From contig DASPJX010000297.1 in the NCBI GenBank assembly GCA_035628395.1, positions 1 through 7,350 of the forward strand: 7,350 nucleotides of DNA, written 5' to 3'. This stretch comes from UBA4615 sp035628395 (lineage in GTDB: Bacteria > Pseudomonadota > Gammaproteobacteria > Burkholderiales > Burkholderiaceae_E). The position numbers and the translations under genes are program-made. The notes under the pieces were generated by a model, which saw only the letters and a list, made by a program, of their open reading frames with translations, made no database searches and was not told where the DNA came from. Of this stretch, positions 1 to 6,374 are shown in pieces; the stretch's first letter is position 1, and each line of letters opens with the position of its first letter.

Positions 1-1
1 C

Positions 2-2434
2 GTCGCCGCTGCGACGGACGGCGCTCGGTCCACGGTCCCTGTCGCGGATCGGTCGGCGTCCGCGACCGCGCGGCCGCCCGCCGCCGAACCGCTCGCGGCC
101 GGGCCCGCGACGCCCGCCGCGGAGACGCCGGCCACCTTGACGCCCGCCGCCGCGACGCCAGCCGCCTTGACGCCCGCCGCGCAGACGCCCGCCGCGCAGA
201 CGCCCGGCGACGCGGACGCCTCGTCGCATGCCGCCGATGCGCGCCCCGGCGATGCGGGCGTGCACGCCGAGGACGCCGACGCGCCGTCCGACGACGCCGA
301 TCCCGCTCCCGACGCCGCCCCCGCGCCGACCGCGCCCGATCCGATCGCCGACCGCGCCGCCCGATCGGTGATCGCCGGCGCCGAGCTCGCGACGCTGATC
401 GGCAGCCAGCCGCTGGCGACCGCCGCGCCGCCCGCGGCGGGCTTCCGCCACGCGGGCGCGCTGCCGCGTCCGGAGGCGCTGGAGGCGGACGCGATCGCGT
501 TCGCCCATCTGCACGGCGTGCCGCCCTACGGCCGCGAGGCCCGCCGCCGGCTGTTCGAGGCGATGCGCGCGCGGATGACCGCTGCGTCGGTCGGCCCGGG
601 GCAGATCGCCGCGCTCGACGTCGTCGCCGCGCTCTTCGACTACGCGGTCGACGACGACCGGATGCCCGACGCCGCGAAGCCGCTGCTCTGGCGGCTGCAG
701 GAGCCGGTCGCGACGCTGGCCGCGCTCGACACCGGCTTCCTCGGCGAGGATCGCCGATCGGTGCGTCGCATGGTCGAGAACATCGCCGCGATCGCGGTCG
801 GCTACGCCGACGACGTGACCCGAGGCAGTGAGCTGCATCGCCGGCTCGAGACCGTCGTGCGCGCGATCGAGGTCGTCTCGAACGCGTACCGGGCGCGCTC
901 GACGGTGCTCGGCGAGCAGGTGCGGCGCGAGCACCAGCGCGCGGTGCAGGGCGTCTCGCAGCTCGTCAACCGCGTCGCGAAGGAGCGGGCCGAGCTCGCC
1001 TCGACGCCGGATCGCCGCAACCGACGCGACTTCCGCAGGCGCCCCACCCGCGAGCGCGAGAACGAGGTGACGCGCGAGCTCGAGGCGACGCTGCGCGAGC
1101 GGATCGGGCGCACCGACGTGCCCGAGTCGGTGCGCGACTTCCTGCTCGACGTCTGGCTGCGCCACCTGCGCACCGCGGTGCTGCGCGACGGCGTCGGCAG
1201 CCCGTCGTACGCGCTCGCGATGCAGGTCGTCGACGACCTGCTCTGGAGCCTCGACGCGTCGGGGCCGCGCCAGAGCCGCCGCCAGCTCGCGAGCCGCATC
1301 CCGCCGCTGATCCGCGTGCTGATGCAGGGCGTGACCGACATCGGCGCGAAGCCCGAGGAGTTCCGCGCGTTCCTCGACGAGCTGTTCGTCATCCACCTGC
1401 GCAAGATGCAGAAGGTCCCGACGGACCGGGGGTCGACCGCCGAGGGTCCGTCGACGGCCGCCCCGGTCGCGTCCGGCGACACCGACGCGCCGCCGGTGCT
1501 GGACGAGCCCCTGTCCGGCACGGCCGACGAGCCGGAGGCCGACGGCATCGGGCCGCCCGCGGACGGGCCGTCCGCGACCGGCCCGGACGTCGCCGGGCGA
1601 GCCGTCGCGCCGCCGGCGTCCGGTCCGTCGGATCCGCTGCGCGGCCTCGGCGGCACGCCGCGCTTCTGGGGATCCGATCCGTTCCGCGCCGCGCCGCCCG
1701 GCGCGCGGGCCGACGACGACGGCGACGACGAGGACCCGCGCGACGAGCTTCCGGCCGACGACCGAGGCGACCCGCGAGGCGGGGCGTCGGCCGACGATCG
1801 CGGCGACCTGCGCACCGCCGATCCGTCGCGGCCGGGACCGCTGCCCGCGGCCCGCTCCGACGCCCCGGGCGCGCCGGGCCCGTGGCCCTGGAGCCGCGAC
1901 GGCGCCGACCTCGGCGGCGATCGCTTCGGCGAGCCGCGCCGGCCGCCTCCGGTGCTGCCGGGGCCGCTGCCCGATCTCGACATGGACGGCGACGACGACG
2001 CCGGCGAGCCCGTCGCGCCCGGCGGCGGCGCCGACACCGCGTTCCGCCCCCGCGCGCCGACGACGATCGTCGACGCGCCGGCGGCGCCCCGGCGCACCGA
2101 TCCGCCGACGCGGCCGGTGCCGGTCGACCGCAGCGGCGAGGGCGAGGACCGGCGGCTGCTGGACGTGATCGGCGCGCTCGACCTGCGCGACTTCCCCGAG
2201 GCGCCGCAGCGGCTGCGGCTCGAGGCCGACGAGGCGCTCGCGCGGCTGCGGCGCGGCGACTGGCTCGAGATCGTCGGTCGCGACGGCGTGCCGCAGGAGC
2301 TGAAGGTCGCCTGGATCAACGCCCGCCGCACGGTGGTGCTGCTGGTGCGTCGCAGCGACCGGCGCGCGCTGTCGCTGCGCACGACGGAGCTGCACCAGCG
2401 GTTCGCGCAGCACAAGGCCGCGCTGATCGTCTGA
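2..2434 (+). CDS. DUF1631 family protein, 5' end outside the window
   Basis: The reading frame is open from the first bases (frame starting at nt 2) to TGA at 2432-2434, giving 810 visible residues. A TTG at 137 could be called as a start, but it lies inside a Thr-Pro-Ala repeat and the frame stays open upstream, so I treat the gene as 5'-partial. The conserved core lies at about residues 115-480. It includes the DUF1631 signature around nt 610-810 (LDVVAALFDYAVDDDRMPD, then PLLWRLQEPVATLAALD and a basic RRSVRRMVENIA segment), and is predicted mostly helical with a charged, probably coiled segment near nt 890-1110. A low-complexity linker follows (about nt 1433-2140). The last 90 residues (LLDVIGALDL to the end) match the conserved C-terminal part of the family, with a WLEIVGRDG and LKVAWIN pattern suggesting a small beta-rich domain; a PilZ-like fold is only a guess. 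There is no signal peptide or membrane segment in the visible part, so it is probably cytoplasmic. The function of DUF1631 is unknown to me. It converges on the ABC ATPase with 18 bp between the stops and no T-tailed hairpin there. Confidence 0.85.
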   Translation, partial: VAAATDGARSTVPVADRSASATARPPAAEPLAAGPATPAAETPATLTPAAATPAALTPAAQTPAAQTPGDADASSHAADARPGDAGVHAEDADAPSDDADPAPDAAPAPTAPDPIADRAARSVIAGAELATLIGSQPLATAAPPAAGFRHAGALPRPEALEADAIAFAHLHGVPPYGREARRRLFEAMRARMTAASVGPGQIAALDVVAALFDYAVDDDRMPDAAKPLLWRLQEPVATLAALDTGFLGEDRRSVRRMVENIAAIAVGYADDVTRGSELHRRLETVVRAIEVVSNAYRARSTVLGEQVRREHQRAVQGVSQLVNRVAKERAELASTPDRRNRRDFRRRPTRERENEVTRELEATLRERIGRTDVPESVRDFLLDVWLRHLRTAVLRDGVGSPSYALAMQVVDDLLWSLDASGPRQSRRQLASRIPPLIRVLMQGVTDIGAKPEEFRAFLDELFVIHLRKMQKVPTDRGSTAEGPSTAAPVASGDTDAPPVLDEPLSGTADEPEADGIGPPADGPSATGPDVAGRAVAPPASGPSDPLRGLGGTPRFWGSDPFRAAPPGARADDDGDDEDPRDELPADDRGDPRGGASADDRGDLRTADPSRPGPLPAARSDAPGAPGPWPWSRDGADLGGDRFGEPRRPPPVLPGPLPDLDMDGDDDAGEPVAPGGGADTAFRPRAPTTIVDAPAAPRRTDPPTRPVPVDRSGEGEDRRLLDVIGALDLRDFPEAPQRLRLEADEALARLRRGDWLEIVGRDGVPQELKVAWINARRTVVLLVRRSDRRALSLRTTELHQRFAQHKAALIV
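107..211 (+). repeat. 15-bp tandem repeat coding for x-Thr-Pro-Ala-x pentapeptides
   Basis: Seven consecutive 15-bp units, in frame with the DUF1631 gene, start at 107, 122, 137, 152, 167, 182 and 197. The typical unit is TTGACGCCCGCCGCG or a one- to four-base variant. The encoded pentapeptides are ATPAA, ETPAT, LTPAA, ATPAA, LTPAA, QTPAA and QTPGD, the last one decayed. Because the unit is a multiple of three, gain or loss of copies would change protein length without a frameshift. It lies in a disordered Ala/Pro/Asp-rich stretch that runs to about nt 345, before the conserved core. Confidence 0.85.
1433..2140 (+). other. Low-complexity disordered linker inside the DUF1631 gene
   Basis: About 235 codons rich in Asp, Pro, Gly, Ala, Ser and Arg separate the helical core from the conserved C-terminal domain. 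It contains an imperfect 36-bp (12-codon) duplication beginning at 1753 and 1789, coding for ADDRGDPR and ADDRGDLR, and an acidic patch (DDDGDDEDPRDE) near nt 1710-1750. No predicted secondary structure or known motif is visible. The GC-rich codons here also keep long frames open on the opposite strand and in another plus frame; those are compositional artefacts. Confidence 0.7.
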
Positions 2435-2452
2435 CCCGACGCGACGCCGCGC

Positions 2453-3718
2453 TCAGGCGGCCGGGAAGGTGACGATGTGGTCGGCGGCGTAGCGGATGCC
2501 GATCGCCTCGCCGATCCGGTGGTCGTGGTGGCTCGGCACCAGCGCGAGCAGCGGCTGGCCGCTCGGCAGCTGCAGCGTGTACAGGAACTGCGCGCCGCGG
2601 AACGCCTTGCGCAGCACCGTCGCCTGGATCGGGCTCGCGTCGTCGTGCACGACGTCGTCGGGGCGCAGCAGCACGGTCAGCTCGCCGCGCGGACCGGCGT
2701 GCCGTCGCGCGCCGTCGCGGTCCTCGGCGAGCGCGATCGGCAGGTGGCCGAGCTCGACCTCGATCGACGGCGCGTCGCCGTCCTCGAGCAGCCGGCCGCG
2801 CAGGAACACGCCCATGCCGACGAAGTCGGCGACGCTGCGGCTCGCCGGGTGGTGGTACAGCCGGTACGCCTCGTCCCACTGCGCGATGCGCCCGCGCTCC
2901 ATCACGCCCACCGTGTCGGCGAGCGCGAACGCCTCGTACTGGTCGTGCGTGACCAGCAGCGTCGTCGTGCCGTGCCGCTTCAGGATGTCGCGCAGCTCGA
3001 GCGCGAGGCTCTCGCGCAGGTCGGGGTCGAGGTTCGAGAACGGCTCGTCGAGCAGCAGCAGCGCCGGCGCGGGCGCCAGCGCGCGCGCGAGCGCCACGCG
3101 CTGCTGCTGCCCGCCCGACAGCTCGTGCGGGAAGCGGTCGCGGGCGTCGGCCAGGCCGACGAGCTCGAGCATCCGCGCGACGCGCTCGCGCCGCTCCGAC
3201 GCGCCGAGCCGTCGCAGCCCGAAGGCGACGTTGCCCGCCACGTCGAGGTGGGGGAAGAGCGCGTAGTCCTGGAACACGACGCCGACGCCGCGCCGCTCGG
3301 GCGGGCGCACCGCGCGCGGCGTGCTGACCTCGTCGCCCGCGATCCGGATCGAGCCGGCGTCCGGCGTCACGAAGCCCGCGACCGCGCGCAGCGCGGTGGT
3401 CTTGCCGCAGCCGGAGCTGCCGAGCAGGCAGCCGATCTCGCCGCCGGCGAGCGCGAACGACAGGCCGTCGAGCACCTGCAGCCGTCCGGCGTCGGTCGCG
3501 AAGGCCACCGACAGGTCGCGCACCTCGAGCGAGGGGGCGCCGCCGGCCGGCGGCTCCGCGCGTCGCGGCGCCGGCGCGACGACGCGCGCCGCGCGCGGCG
3601 GCGACTCGACGACCGCGCCCCCGGCACCGGGCCCGAGCGACGCCGACGCGGCCCCGGCCGGCGACGCGCCGCTCGCCGGGTCCGTCCATCGCGCCGCCGG
3701 AAGGCTCGCACGCTCCAT
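2453..3718 (-). CDS. fbpC: ABC transporter ATP-binding protein, ferric iron (FbpC) type
   Basis: This is the ATP-hydrolysing subunit of an ABC importer, 421 residues, expected at the inner face of the cytoplasmic membrane. All nucleotide-binding motifs are intact: Walker A GSSGCGKT at residues 100-107, Q-loop FQDYALFPHL at 149-158, signature LSGGQQQR at 200-207, Walker B LLLLDEP at 220-226, D-loop SNLD at 228-231 and the switch His at 258 (LVTHDQ). A regulatory C-terminal part follows, with TOBE-like segments at about 305-415 (LLRPDDVV, then AFRGAQFLYTLQLPSG). Together these match the FbpC/FutC group of the spermidine/iron ATPase family. The start at 3718 is the only ATG or GTG between an upstream GTG at 3793, which would lie beyond the putative promoter, and residue 66, inside the ABC domain. 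No good Shine-Dalgarno sequence precedes it. Residues 1-62 form an unusual Ala/Pro/Gly-rich extension before the ABC domain. The divergent neighbour is the matching permease. The iron assignment rests on family resemblance plus the Fur-like site; thiamine, phosphonate or polyamine uptake are alternatives. Confidence 0.82.
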   Translation of the reverse strand: MERASLPAARWTDPASGASPAGAASASLGPGAGGAVVESPPRAARVVAPAPRRAEPPAGGAPSLEVRDLSVAFATDAGRLQVLDGLSFALAGGEIGCLLGSSGCGKTTALRAVAGFVTPDAGSIRIAGDEVSTPRAVRPPERRGVGVVFQDYALFPHLDVAGNVAFGLRRLGASERRERVARMLELVGLADARDRFPHELSGGQQQRVALARALAPAPALLLLDEPFSNLDPDLRESLALELRDILKRHGTTTLLVTHDQYEAFALADTVGVMERGRIAQWDEAYRLYHHPASRSVADFVGMGVFLRGRLLEDGDAPSIEVELGHLPIALAEDRDGARRHAGPRGELTVLLRPDDVVHDDASPIQATVLRKAFRGAQFLYTLQLPSGQPLLALVPSHHDHRIGEAIGIRYAADHIVTFPAA

Positions 3719-3729
3719 CAGATGCGGAT

Positions 3730-3748
3730 GCCTATAATTCTCATTGCC
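3730..3748 (-). promoter_or_regulatory. Putative Fur box in the divergent control region
   Basis: Read on the minus strand this 19-mer is GGCAATGAGAATTATAGGC. It matches the Fur consensus GATAATGATAATCATTATC at 12 of 19 positions by hand count, and includes the AATGAGAAT half-site common in Fur operators. The patch is conspicuously A+T-rich in a region otherwise made of G and C. It sits between the ATPase start (3718, minus) and the permease start (3802, plus), so iron-bound Fur here could repress both genes. This is a pattern match only; no binding data can be read from sequence. Confidence 0.55.
3733..3738 (+). promoter_or_regulatory. Candidate -10 hexamer for the permease gene
   Basis: TATAAT is an exact sigma-70 -10 hexamer, placed inside the Fur-like box and 63 bp before the permease ATG. 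Transcription would begin near 3745 and give an untranslated leader of about 57 nt. There is no recognisable -35 hexamer at 16-18 bp upstream (the bases there are around ACGCTC), so this promoter would be weak or activator-dependent. The overlap with the Fur-like site is what would be expected for repression. Confidence 0.4.
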
Positions 3749-3755
3749 ATGGACG

Positions 3756-3761
3756 ATTGTA
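3756..3761 (-). promoter_or_regulatory. Candidate -10 hexamer for the ATPase gene
   Basis: The minus strand reads TACAAT here, one mismatch from TATAAT. Transcription would begin near 3749, just upstream of the Fur-like box on that strand, and reach the ATPase start at 3718 after about 30 nt. The -35 position (GACCGG at 17-bp spacing) matches poorly. Together with the plus-strand TATAAT it would make two back-to-back promoters flanking or overlapping one operator. Confidence 0.35.
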
Positions 3762-3801
3762 GCCCGAGCGATCCGCTCCCGGTCGCGCCGCACGCCCCCC
3801 G

Positions 3802-5394
3802 ATGACGCGCTCCCCGGTCGGCTGGCTCGCGGTCGCCGTCGCCGGCGCGGTGGTCGCGCCGATGCTCGCGCTCGCGTGGGTCGCGCTGCAGCCGACCGGC
3901 ACCGACGCCCTCGTGCACCTCGCCTCGACGGTGCTGCCGCGCTACACGCTGACCTCGCTGCTGCTGGTCGCGCAGGTCGCCGCCTGCGTGCTGCTGCTCG
4001 GGGTGGGCGCCGGCTGGATCGTGGCCGCCTACGAGTTCCCGGGCCGCCGGGCGCTCGAGGTGGCGATGATCCTGCCGCTCGCGATGCCGGCCTTCGTGCT
4101 CGCGTACGCGTACACCGACTTCCTCGACACCAGCGGGCCGCTGCAGGCGTGGCTGCGCGCGGCGACCGGCTGGTCGATCGGCGGGTACTGGTTCCCGCCG
4201 GTGCGCTCGCTGCCGGCGGCGGCGCTCTTCCTGTCGCTCGCGCTCTATCCGTACGTCTACATGCTCGCGCGCAACGCGTTCGCCGAGCGCAGCGAGTCGC
4301 TCGCCGAGGCGGCGCGATCGCTCGGCCTGTCGGGCCCGCGCGTCTGGTGGCGCGTGAGCTGGCCGGTCGCGCGCCCCGCGGTGGTCGCCGGCCTGACGCT
4401 GGTCGTCATGGAGACGCTCGCCGACTTCGGCACGGTCAACTTCTTCGCGGTCGACACCTTCTCGGCCGGCATCTATCGCGCGTGGCAGGGGCTGGGCGAC
4501 CGGAGCGCCGCCGCGCGGCTGTCGATCGTGCTGCTCGCGGTGGTGCTGCTGCTCGTCTGGATCGAGCGTCGCCAGCGCGGCCGGATGGCGTTCCACGCGC
4601 GCTCGACGCGTCCGGCGCGCCCGCGCCGGCTGCGCGGGGCGTCGGCGCTCGCGGCCTTCGTCGCCTGCGCGATCCCGGTCGTGCTCGGCTTCGCGCTGCC
4701 GCTCGCGCTGCTGCTGCGCTCGTGGTGGCAGCAGGGCGGGGGGCTCGATCCGCGGCTCGCGGTCTGGGCGGCGAACACCGCGCTGCTGTCGTCGCTCGCG
4801 GTCGCGGTGGTCGTGCCGCTCGCGCTCGGGCTCGCGTACGCGGTGCGCCTCGCGTCGGCCCGCTGGGTCGCCGCGCTCGCCGCCGTCGCGGGCTCGGGCT
4901 ACGCGGTGCCGGGCATCGTGCTCGGCGTCGGGCTGCTCGCGGTGATCGGCTGGATCGACCGGCTCGCCGCGGCGGTGCCGGGCGCCGGGCTGCTGCTCGG
5001 CGGCACCGCGGTCGCGGTGGTCTACGCGTACTGCGTGCGCTTCTTCGCGGTCGCGCACCACGGGCTCGAGGCCTCGCTCAAGCGGATCGGCCCGTCGATG
5101 GACGCGAGCGCGCGCACGCTCGGCGCGGGGCGGCTCGAGGTGCTCGCGCGCGTGCACTGGCCGCTGCTGCGACCCAGCCTCGCGACCGCCGCGCTGCTGG
5201 TGTTCGTCGACTGCCTGAAGGAGCTGCCCGCCACCCTGGTGCTGCGACCGTTCAACTTCGACACGCTCGCCGTCGTCGCCTACAACTTCGCGGCCGACGA
5301 GCGGCTCGGCGAGGCCGCGCTGCCGTCGATCGTGATCGTGCTCGTCGGCCTGCTGCCGGTGACGGTGCTCGCGCGCAGCTTCCGGCGCGCGTGA
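3802..5394 (+). CDS. fbpB: ABC transporter permease, two-domain ferric iron (FbpB) type
   Basis: This is the integral inner-membrane channel of an ABC importer, 530 residues, with about twelve hydrophobic segments (for example near 8-29, 50-76, 86-105, 138-157, 240-254, 285-306, 325-347, 360-383, 398-417 and 507-524). It is two fused BinD-type permease domains. Each has an EAA loop that contacts the ATPase: EAARSLGLSGPRVWWRVSWP at about 169-188 (conserved Gly175) and DASARTLGAGRLEVLARVHW at about 434-453 (conserved Gly441). A single chain of this length with two permease halves is usual for FbpB/SfuB iron permeases and also for ThiP. The ATG at 3802 is the only start available, because an in-frame TAG lies at 3760-3762; no clear ribosome binding site precedes it. 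The gene is divergent from the ATPase and the intervening Fur-like site supports iron as substrate. The gene for the periplasmic ferric-binding protein (FbpA) is not in the window. Confidence 0.82.
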   Translation: MTRSPVGWLAVAVAGAVVAPMLALAWVALQPTGTDALVHLASTVLPRYTLTSLLLVAQVAACVLLLGVGAGWIVAAYEFPGRRALEVAMILPLAMPAFVLAYAYTDFLDTSGPLQAWLRAATGWSIGGYWFPPVRSLPAAALFLSLALYPYVYMLARNAFAERSESLAEAARSLGLSGPRVWWRVSWPVARPAVVAGLTLVVMETLADFGTVNFFAVDTFSAGIYRAWQGLGDRSAAARLSIVLLAVVLLLVWIERRQRGRMAFHARSTRPARPRRLRGASALAAFVACAIPVVLGFALPLALLLRSWWQQGGGLDPRLAVWAANTALLSSLAVAVVVPLALGLAYAVRLASARWVAALAAVAGSGYAVPGIVLGVGLLAVIGWIDRLAAAVPGAGLLLGGTAVAVVYAYCVRFFAVAHHGLEASLKRIGPSMDASARTLGAGRLEVLARVHWPLLRPSLATAALLVFVDCLKELPATLVLRPFNFDTLAVVAYNFAADERLGEAALPSIVIVLVGLLPVTVLARSFRRA

Positions 5395-5420
5395 GGGGCG
5401 CGCCGCGCCGGCTCGGCCGT

Positions 5421-5450
5421 TCGACAGCCGTCGTCCGACCCTGCTATACT
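5421..5450 (+). promoter_or_regulatory. Promoter of the tRNA-Val gene
   Basis: TCGACA (5421-5426, one mismatch from TTGACA) is followed after 18 bp by TATACT (5445-5450, one mismatch from TATAAT). A TGC immediately before the -10 makes it an extended -10 promoter. Transcription should start near 5457, only a few bases before the tRNA 5' end at 5462. The element lies between the permease stop and the tRNA, so the tRNA is not dependent on permease transcription. Confidence 0.7.
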
Positions 5451-5461
5451 TTCGGTCTTGC

Positions 5462-5538
5462 AGGCGCGTAGCTCAGCTGGTTAGAGCACCACCTTGACAT
5501 GGTGGGGGTCGTTGGTTCGAGTCCAATCGCGCCTACCA
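5462..5538 (+). tRNA. tRNA-Val (anticodon GAC)
   Basis: The full cloverleaf can be folded by eye. The acceptor stem is AGGCGCG (5462-5468) with CGCGCCT (5528-5534). The D arm is GCTC (5471-5474) with GAGC (5484-5487). The anticodon stem is CCACC (5489-5493) with GGTGG (5501-5505) around the loop TTGACAT, so the anticodon is GAC (5496-5498), reading Val codons GUC and GUU. The variable loop has 5 nt. The T stem is GTTGG (5511-5515) with CCAAT (5523-5527), including one G-U pair, around TTCGAGT. The discriminator base is A5535 and the CCA tail is encoded (5536-5538), 77 nt in all. GUC is a heavily used Val codon in this GC-rich genome. The gene has its own promoter and terminator and no second tRNA follows. 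Confidence 0.97.
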
Positions 5539-5545
5539 GCACCGG

Positions 5546-5587
5546 GGCCGGTGATCTCCTGAACGGGATCATCGGCCTTTCTCTTTT
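5546..5587 (+). terminator. Intrinsic terminator after tRNA-Val
   Basis: GGCCGGTGATC (5546-5556) pairs with GATCATCGGCC (5567-5577), an 11-bp stem with a single G-U pair. The 10-nt loop can pair a further two bases. A T-rich tail follows at once (TTTCTCTTTT, 5578-5587). The stem starts 8 nt after the tRNA CCA end, so it should end the tRNA transcript and leave a short 3' trailer for processing. Confidence 0.85.
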
Positions 5588-5610
5588 GCGGCGCCCGAAC
5601 GCGGCGCCGC
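5588..5610. repeat. Perfect 8-bp GC inverted repeat after the terminator
   Basis: GCGGCGCC (5588-5595) and GGCGCCGC (5603-5610) are exact reverse complements around a 7-nt loop. It abuts the T tract of the tRNA terminator and ends 35 nt before the DUF1415 start. It has no T tail of its own on either strand, so it is not an intrinsic terminator. It could be a leader hairpin of the DUF1415 message or simply a product of base composition. No recognisable promoter is visible in 5588-5645. Confidence 0.5.
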
Positions 5611-5645
5611 GTGCCGCGAGCGGACGCCCGGCGGGGAGCCCTCCG

Positions 5646-6263
5646 ATGACGAACGACGAACGAGCGATCTCGCTGACCCGGGCCTGGGTCGAGCGCGCGG
5701 TGATCGGGCTGAACCTCTGCCCGTTCGCGAAGGCGCCCCAGCGCAAGGGCCAGGTGCGCTACGTGCTGAGCGCCGCGACCGACGAGGACGCGCTCTGCGC
5801 CGATCTCCTCGACGAGCTGCGCCGGCTGGCCGCCGCGTCGGCGGAGGAGATCGAGACGACGCTGCTGATCCACCCCGGGGTGCTCGGCGACTTCCTCGAC
5901 TTCAACGACTTCCTCGGCGTGGCCGAGGCGGCGGTCGCCGAGCTCGGGCTCGAGGGCGTGCTGCAGGTCGCGAGCTTCCATCCCGACTATCGCTTCGAGG
6001 ACGCCGACGAGGACGACGTGGCCAACGCCACCAACCGCTCGCCGTTCCCGACGCTGCACCTGCTGCGCGAGGAGAGCATCGACCGCGCGGTCGAGGCCTT
6101 CCCCGACGCCGAGGCGATCTACGAGGCGAACATCCAGACGATGGAGATGCTCGGCGCCGACGGCTGGACGCGGCTGCGACGGCAGTGGGAGGCGGACGTC
6201 GACGGCGGCTCGCCCGACGACCACCCGGGCCCGGGCGGCCCCGACGACCGTCCGCGGGGCTGA
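5646..6263 (+). CDS. DUF1415 family protein
   Basis: This 205-residue protein is a clear member of DUF1415, whose function I do not know. Family motifs are intact: GLNLCPFA at 21-28, a conserved LLIHPGVL with His76, DFLDFNDFL at 82-90, QVASFHPDYRF at 107-117, NATNRSPFP at 127-135 and LHLLREES at 137-144. The conserved Cys25, His76, His112 and acidic residues could form a metal or catalytic site, but that is inference. There is no signal peptide or membrane segment, so it should be cytoplasmic. The ATG at 5646 is preceded by a good ribosome binding site, GGGGAG (5633-5638), with 7-nt spacing; the frame is open further upstream but runs into the tRNA gene. The last 20 residues are a Gly/Pro/Asp tail outside the conserved domain. 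It is flanked by the tRNA terminator and the thrS promoter. No clear promoter of its own is visible, so it may depend on readthrough or an atypical promoter. Confidence 0.88.
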   Translation: MTNDERAISLTRAWVERAVIGLNLCPFAKAPQRKGQVRYVLSAATDEDALCADLLDELRRLAAASAEEIETTLLIHPGVLGDFLDFNDFLGVAEAAVAELGLEGVLQVASFHPDYRFEDADEDDVANATNRSPFPTLHLLREESIDRAVEAFPDAEAIYEANIQTMEMLGADGWTRLRRQWEADVDGGSPDDHPGPGGPDDRPRG

Positions 6264-6296
6264 GCGCGGCGCGCGCTCCGACCGGAGACCCCCCAT

Positions 6297-6326
6297 TTGC
6301 GGCCGATTCCCGCGCCGTGCTAACCT
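6297..6326 (+). promoter_or_regulatory. Candidate promoter of the thrS leader
   Basis: TTGCGG (6297-6302) is followed after 18 bp by TAACCT (6321-6326), with TGC immediately before it as an extended -10. The hexamers match the consensus only at half the positions. However, the layout (18-bp spacer, TGC extension) is the same as in the tRNA-Val promoter of this window. The predicted transcript begins near 6333, just before a stable hairpin, giving a thrS leader of about 190 nt. Confidence 0.5.
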
Positions 6327-6334
6327 TTTGCAGC

Positions 6335-6352
6335 GCATCCGTGCCCGGATGC
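6335..6352 (+). other. Stable hairpin at the 5' end of the thrS leader RNA
   Basis: GCATCCG (6335-6341) and CGGATGC (6346-6352) pair perfectly over 7 bp with the loop TGCC. It would lie within the first few nucleotides of the predicted transcript and upstream of the leader peptide. There is no T tract after it, so it is not a terminator. It may protect the RNA 5' end or be a protein-binding element; its role cannot be told from sequence. Confidence 0.55.
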
Positions 6353-6374
6353 CGCGATCGCTGGACACCCCGGA

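Noticed and set aside
802..2415. Long minus-strand open frame of 537 codons opposite the DUF1631 gene
   Set aside because: The product is a low-complexity Ser/Arg/Gly-rich translation that mirrors GC-rich codons on the plus strand. It has no family motif and no ribosome binding site, while the plus frame has clear conserved domains.
2435..2452. Terminator between the convergent DUF1631 and ABC ATPase genes
   Set aside because: The 18-bp gap and its flanks contain no stable stem followed by a T or A run; termination there would have to be Rho-dependent or further downstream.
2477..3805. Long plus-strand open frame opposite the ABC ATPase
   Set aside because: It is Arg/Ala/Val-rich with no motif. 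The minus frame has all ABC ATPase motifs in order.
3718..5157. Long minus-strand open frame of 479 codons opposite the permease
   Set aside because: It is an Arg/Glu/His-rich repeat-like translation with no recognisable domain. The plus frame encodes a canonical two-domain permease with two EAA loops.
5462..5538. tRNA-Val as an integration site for a mobile element
   Set aside because: No integrase gene and no second copy of the tRNA 3' end is visible downstream; the neighbouring genes are ordinary chromosomal ones.
6340..6342. CGU triplet in the thrS 5' hairpin as a tRNA-Thr anticodon mimic, as in the E. coli thrS operator
   Set aside because: The triplet spans the closing base pairs and a 4-nt loop rather than lying in a 7-nt anticodon-like loop, so the resemblance is not convincing.
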